A stretch of 23,370 nucleotides of DNA from a virus: IMG/VR virus record IMGVR_UViG_3300048584_000286, positions 1 to 23,370 of that record; one strand, 5' to 3'. Both the position numbers and the translations under genes were made by a program. Position 1 is the first letter of the stretch. The number at the start of each line of letters is the position of its first letter. The notes under the pieces were generated by a model, which saw nothing but the letters and a program-made list of their open reading frames with translations, was not told the origin of the DNA and ran no database searches. Of this stretch, positions 19,805-23,370 are shown in pieces.

Positions 19805-20413
19805 ATGAACGAGACCCCAAACACCGAAGGGCCGGAAAAAGCCCCCGAGCGCCGCGTCAAATCCGTGAATTTTACGGACCAGGCGCTATACGACTACGCC
19901 AGCCAGAGGGCGGACAATCTTTACGGAGGGAATTTCAGCGGTTACGTCACCGCGCTGATTGAGCGCGACCGTTCAATGGCTGAATCGCGTCGGACCTTCC
20001 ACGATCTTGAAGCCAAGATACTGGAAATCATCGAGCCCTACGGCGGAAGATTGGGGAAGGAATCCGATCCGTTTGATTTCGAAGTTCCCAAACTCGATGT
20101 GGTGATAGAGGCGCGGTCCAGATTCCCGCGCGAGCGCCACCTCGAATACCAGCTACTGAGCTCCATGCAGAAGGTGTCTTTCACCTCTCCTCTAACACGG
20201 GTCATCGTCACCTACCCTACCGACCTCGCTGACGCGGAAAAAGAACGCTTCCGCCAATTCGAGACGGCCGGCATTGAGAACCTGCGGGCCTGTGATCTCG
20301 CCGAGATGGTAAAATTCCTCGCGTCACTCGTCCAGCCGGACACGGAATCACTGGAAGACGCCTTGTTAGATCAGGATAACGCTGGCAAGCCCAAGAAATC
20401 CCCACAAACCTGA
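19805..20413 (+). CDS. RHH-like N-terminus plus alpha/beta domain, 202 aa, first gene of the BREX-like cluster
   Basis: ATG 19805 follows the cluster promoter; the frame is open further upstream, but that part is a hydrophobic, non-conserved reading of noncoding DNA. Residues about 17-55 (RVKSVNFTDQALYDYASQRADNLYGGNF, split here; SGYVTALIERD) fit a ribbon-helix-helix-type DNA-binding unit. Residues about 85-175 form an alpha/beta domain: LDVVIEAR (97-104), LEYQLLSSMQK, TRVIVTYPTDLADAEKERFRQFETAGIENL in two parts, and DLAEMVKFLASL. The second domain is reminiscent of nuclease folds but no catalytic Asp-Glu-Lys set is clear. It may be the cluster's regulator, or a sensor. No Shine-Dalgarno is present. 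Confidence 0.62.
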   Translation: MNETPNTEGPEKAPERRVKSVNFTDQALYDYASQRADNLYGGNFSGYVTALIERDRSMAESRRTFHDLEAKILEIIEPYGGRLGKESDPFDFEVPKLDVVIEARSRFPRERHLEYQLLSSMQKVSFTSPLTRVIVTYPTDLADAEKERFRQFETAGIENLRACDLAEMVKFLASLVQPDTESLEDALLDQDNAGKPKKSPQT

Positions 20414-20422
20414 CCCCGCCCC

Positions 20423-20887
20423 ATGCCCATGCCAGCCATCATCGACGGAGGGGTGTTGCCCGGAGGCATCCACGATTGCTCGTTGGATGAGGTGCGCGCG
20501 ATGTTTGCCGCCTCTCCTTGGCGAGCTAAACTTCTGGACCGCTTCGACCAGTTTCTCAAACGGCTCGATGAGTTCATTCCTGACACTCGCATCACCCTCT
20601 ACCTCGATGGGAGTTTCACCACGAATTGGGAGTGCAACGACATCGACGTGATTATTGAGGCACGCGATTTCGAGGGAGATAAAACAGATCATCTTCGGAA
20701 GCTGGTCAGTGTGCGCGCAAGGCATGAGTTTATGGATGTTTACAGCGTTGTAATCCATGTCGTCGTCCCTGGACTACGGGGCCGCGACTTTCGCCAGTGG
20801 TTTCAGAGAGTCAAAGGAGAGGAAGCCTGGCGATTTGGAAATGAAGTCAACGCCCTGCGGAAAGGAATCGTCCGGTTGTCGCTATGA
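20423..20887 (+). CDS. DUF6932-like nucleotidyltransferase
   Basis: 154 aa from ATG 20423 (ATG 20429 also possible). The opening IIDGGVLPGGIHDCSLDEVRAMFAA and then LYLDGSFTTNWECNDIDVIIEA match the DUF6932 family: GS at 63-64 and DID at 73-75 supply the nucleotidyltransferase metal site. These proteins look like minimal NTases that modify an RNA or a partner protein. The stop overlaps the next start (ATGA), so the pair is coupled. This is the second unrelated small NTase in the window, after 547-1287. Confidence 0.75.
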   Translation: MPMPAIIDGGVLPGGIHDCSLDEVRAMFAASPWRAKLLDRFDQFLKRLDEFIPDTRITLYLDGSFTTNWECNDIDVIIEARDFEGDKTDHLRKLVSVRARHEFMDVYSVVIHVVVPGLRGRDFRQWFQRVKGEEAWRFGNEVNALRKGIVRLSL

Positions 20888-21951
20888 ATGACCCATCTAA
20901 ACAGCTACCGTGGCAGAAACTGGTGGATCGCAAGGCGAGTGAACTCATCGAGCACGTCGCGGCGACTTACGATTGGGTGAAGACACATGGGAAATCAGAT
21001 CCCACCTTTTTCCACGACATGGCGGCCGATCAGTTCCAGTGGCTCCGCGAACTTTATGAGCGCGAACTGCCGTTGGCCAAAATGCTCGACGAAGCGGACT
21101 TGACCGTCGAGCTATGGTGTCCGGATGCCCACTTTTCCTACCCTCGCTTGAGCGTAGTGTCATCGACATTCGCCAAGCTCCGAAAAAATGTTGCTCATGT
21201 AACCAAGGCGGTTGCCGGCGTCAGAGATCCTCAGAATGGCCGACCTTTCCACATGCCGGAAGAGATGGAGCTCGGGTTCAGTTCGCTTATCCAAAGTGGC
21301 ACCGTCCGATTCGGATTTAGCTTGCCCCGTCCCGAAGATTCGCTCTTCAATCACGATGACCCGCTGTATCAGGCGGTCGCGAGCGCGGTATCGGCAATCA
21401 AAACAGTTAGTTTTTCACTCTCCGAAATTGATGACGAGGCTGATTTCGAAAAAGAGGTTAAGCTGGCATTGACTGATCCCAAATTGCGCGACTCCGCACT
21501 GATTGCAGTGCGAGAACTCGCACCATCCGGGCGATCTCACGGCATCAAGGGGGTTTCGATTGCGGGAGCTGGTGTTAGCCTCTCCGATGTGAAGCCCCTT
21601 ACTAAGGAGAGTCGCCAGACAGTTCGTCATCTTCTCGCCACTCCGGTAAAACGCACCGAGGTCATTACCATCACCGGAATCGTTCGTGAAACCGACCTCG
21701 ACGACAAACGCTTTGAAGTTCGCGGAATCGAAGACGGCTTCGTTACCGACCTCCGCTGCATCTACGGCCCCAAGGTCGCCGATCCCATTGCCTCGAAGTG
21801 GCTCAATCACAAGGTCGAGGTCACGGGGCGGGTTGAGCGAGACGCCAGCGGCCGGGCCAGGCTGATGAAAGTCGCCCACCTGAAGCTCGTCGATGCCCCG
21901 AATGACACCCAACAACAGATCGAATTCGATTTTCCTGACGAAAATCGGTAA
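20884..21951 (+). CDS. 355-aa protein with predicted C-terminal OB-like domain, coupled to the DUF6932 NTase
   Basis: ATG 20884 overlaps the NTase stop (ATGA). The N-terminal ~110 residues are helical and then strand-rich (LVDRKASELIEHVAATYDWVK; LTVELWCPDAHFSYPRLSVVSS). The middle contains FSLPRPEDSLFNHDDPLYQAVASAVSAIK in parts and a helical stretch. From about 255 to 335 the alternation TEVITITGIVRETDLDDKRFEVRGIEDG, LRCIYG, NHKVEVTGRVERD and RLMKVAHLKLVD suggests a five-stranded OB fold. No catalytic motif is recognised. It may be the NTase's target or an effector that binds nucleic acid, as inferred from the coupling only. Confidence 0.6.
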   Translation: MNDPSKQLPWQKLVDRKASELIEHVAATYDWVKTHGKSDPTFFHDMAADQFQWLRELYERELPLAKMLDEADLTVELWCPDAHFSYPRLSVVSSTFAKLRKNVAHVTKAVAGVRDPQNGRPFHMPEEMELGFSSLIQSGTVRFGFSLPRPEDSLFNHDDPLYQAVASAVSAIKTVSFSLSEIDDEADFEKEVKLALTDPKLRDSALIAVRELAPSGRSHGIKGVSIAGAGVSLSDVKPLTKESRQTVRHLLATPVKRTEVITITGIVRETDLDDKRFEVRGIEDGFVTDLRCIYGPKVADPIASKWLNHKVEVTGRVERDASGRARLMKVAHLKLVDAPNDTQQQIEFDFPDENR

Positions 21952-22016
21952 AAATCCGAGCATACCCCCGCAAATGTCCCACCCCACTTTCTAAAATCAA
22001 TCTCTCACCTCACTAA
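21952..22016 (+). other. Short gap before the brxA-position gene
   Basis: 65 bp of pyrimidine-rich sequence. No promoter or Shine-Dalgarno is evident, so read-through from the upstream genes is the simplest view. Confidence 0.4.
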
Positions 22017-22829
22017 ATGTCCGATTTCCTGCCGACCGCCGATCTCAATTTCCCATCTACTTTGGTGCCGTTTGGTTTTTCCTCCAACCGGACGGGAGGA
22101 CACATGGCTCGTTCCATGATGCTTCAGGAGCTTGAAGAGATTTGTCGGTCGATGCCCGAGAACTCGGTTCCATCCGATTACCAGCGGGCGATTGAGCCGG
22201 AGAATCTTCTTGGGAAACCCACTTTCGGCAGCAGGCAAAAAACCTATCGTCATTTGGTCGAACTCTACGGTTTGAATCCAAATTTGCCGCTTTTTCGGGT
22301 TTTGAGGCGATTCGCCACGGAAGATCCGGCGAGCATTCCGCTGATGGGGATGCTCTGCTGCTTCTGCCGCGATCCTCAACTGCGGCAGAGCTTCAGTCTC
22401 ATTGATTCACTGAAGCCCGGCGAGGTTCTGCCACGGGTTCGTATGGAAGCGCACCTTGAAGCTGGATTCCCAGGCGTCTTCAGCGACCCAATGAAGAAAT
22501 CTCTTGCGCAAAACGTGAATACAACCTGGACGGTTGTGGGGCATCTCGACGGGCGTTCTACCAAGCGCCGGGACCTGCCTAAGCCGCTGCCTAGTGCCAC
22601 CGCCTATGCGATGTTTGCCGGCTGGCTCTCGGGACTGAGGGGCCAGATTCTACTCAATTCTATTTTTGGCCACCTTGTCGCCCTGACACCGGATCAAATA
22701 CTGAATCATCTCTCGGCGGCCTCCGCCCGTGGATGGCTTCGCTTGAGGAATGCAGGTGGAGTCACGGAGATCGACTTTTCGCCGCTTCTAACTAAACAAG
22801 AGCAGGACCTTATTCATGTCACGCATTGA
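22017..22829 (+). CDS. BREX-associated protein in the brxA position, 270 aa
   Basis: Start ATG 22017 is used because SNRTGGHMARSMMLQELEE seems conserved; ATG 22104, preceded by GGGAGG, would shorten it by 29 residues. The body (residues about 60-100: LLGKPTFGSRQKTYRHLVELYGLNP; then ATEDPASIPLMGMLCCFCRDPQLRQS; VNTTWTVVGHLDGRSTKRRD; AMFAGWLSGLRGQILL) is all-helical with a winged end. It is not clearly DUF1819 (BrxA) but resembles proteins encoded directly before brxB in defence islands. The brxB start lies 14 nt inside its end. Confidence 0.6.
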   Translation: MSDFLPTADLNFPSTLVPFGFSSNRTGGHMARSMMLQELEEICRSMPENSVPSDYQRAIEPENLLGKPTFGSRQKTYRHLVELYGLNPNLPLFRVLRRFATEDPASIPLMGMLCCFCRDPQLRQSFSLIDSLKPGEVLPRVRMEAHLEAGFPGVFSDPMKKSLAQNVNTTWTVVGHLDGRSTKRRDLPKPLPSATAYAMFAGWLSGLRGQILLNSIFGHLVALTPDQILNHLSAASARGWLRLRNAGGVTEIDFSPLLTKQEQDLIHVTH

Positions 22830-23370
22830 TCAGATTCTAACAAACTTTCGAACGCACGTCTCACAGCCGCTGCGCATCGATTTTCCTTTGAGCCAGCGGA
22901 TTTGGTTTGTGGTTTATCCTCCTGAGGACGAGCGCAGGCTAGGACCTCGATTGCCTGAGTTCGAACTCGCAACCAAGGACGCCGGACTCGAATGGGTGCG
23001 GGTCGATGTCTCCGGGTCATTCGCCGATTGGCTCGATAGCCGGGATGACAAAGATGTGATACTCGGAGATCCGGAGTTGGTGGAAACCTACGCTGACCCT
23101 GGATACGTCGATTTCCTAAAAGAGCGTCTGACGGATGCCGTCTCACAGCAAACTCCGAGTTTCCTTGATCGCACGGTTTTCGCACTCACTGGCCTGATGG
23201 AGCTTTATGATTTTGTCCACGTTTCAAGCATCATGGACGCTTTGGATTCAAAGTTCCCAGGCGTGCTTCTCGTGTTTTTCCCCGGCGAGCGTGAAAACAA
23301 CACCTATCGATTTCTCGGTGCCCGCGATGGTTGGGACTACCTTGCCGTGCCTATTTTAGCCGAATCCTAA
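22816..23370 (+). CDS. brxB: BrxB (DUF1788), component of a BREX phage-exclusion system
   Basis: 184 aa with the DUF1788 signature from end to end: MSRIDQILTNF, RIWFVVYPPEDERRLGPRLPEFEL in parts (28-51), VDVSGSFADWL (63-73), LTGLMELYDFVHVSSIMDAL (124-143), LLVFFPGERENNTYR (151-165) and ARDGWDYLAVPI (169-180). BrxB is a core cytoplasmic BREX protein of unknown biochemical activity, required for host DNA methylation and phage exclusion. The stop codon is the last triplet of the window, so further BREX genes (brxC, pglX, pglZ) would be expected just outside. Confidence 0.82.
   Translation: MSRIDQILTNFRTHVSQPLRIDFPLSQRIWFVVYPPEDERRLGPRLPEFELATKDAGLEWVRVDVSGSFADWLDSRDDKDVILGDPELVETYADPGYVDFLKERLTDAVSQQTPSFLDRTVFALTGLMELYDFVHVSSIMDALDSKFPGVLLVFFPGERENNTYRFLGARDGWDYLAVPILAES

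Overview
The window reads as the early (replication, recombination, regulation) half of a tailed-phage-like element, probably a prophage or phage-plasmid, followed on the right by a bacterial defence locus. Coding is dense, GC-rich and mostly on the minus strand, with many 4-nt ATGA or GTGA stop/start overlaps. Many starts lack a Shine-Dalgarno and sit behind A/C-rich leaders. The host is a GC-rich bacterium. My impression is Verrucomicrobiota, but nothing in the window proves that and no search was possible.

Left block (1-9.5 kb, minus strand). Transcription runs right to left. A small ATP-dependent DNA ligase (8749-9525) is followed by a chain of small hypothetical genes, a DUF2786 protein, a C-terminal HTH protein, an AAA+ ATPase, a ParB-fold protein, and a 504-aa protein with two ParB-like domains and a methyltransferase-like domain. 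Next come a HAD-like protein and a clear CmoA-like (carboxy-SAM synthase family) protein. A 64-aa gene and a nucleotidyltransferase form a toxin-antitoxin-like pair with their own promoter, and a Nu1-like terminase small subunit runs off the left edge.

Centre (9.5-13.2 kb). A short plus-strand operon diverges from the ligase: an amidoligase and two small proteins. It converges on a minus-strand group of an HTH protein, a 201-aa phage-type protein, a tRNA-like element with a CAT anticodon loop, a 90-aa ORF and a DUF559/VRR-NUC-like nuclease. Upstream of the HTH gene, 12997-13233 holds four consecutive inverted repeats and five GGGTTCAAAY-like repeats next to the primase gene. It is a candidate origin, operator or partition site.

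Replication and recombination block (13.2-19.7 kb, minus strand). In transcription order it encodes a ribbon-helix-helix protein, a Sak4-like ATPase, a RecB/Cas4-type exonuclease, a DUF669-like ssDNA-binding protein, a small protein, a DEAH helicase, and a primase fused to a RepA-like ATPase.

Right block (19.8-23.4 kb, plus strand). A divergent cluster encodes an RHH-like protein, a DUF6932-like nucleotidyltransferase translationally coupled to a 355-aa protein with a predicted OB fold, a protein in the brxA position, and BrxB (DUF1788). It looks like the start of a BREX-related system with an unfamiliar front end. No integrase or attachment site is visible at the junction.

The main candidates for something undescribed are the front end of the BREX-like cluster, a repeated leader with a 9-10 codon upstream ORF in front of four transcription units on both strands, and the CmoA-like/ParB-ParB-methyltransferase/HAD operon.
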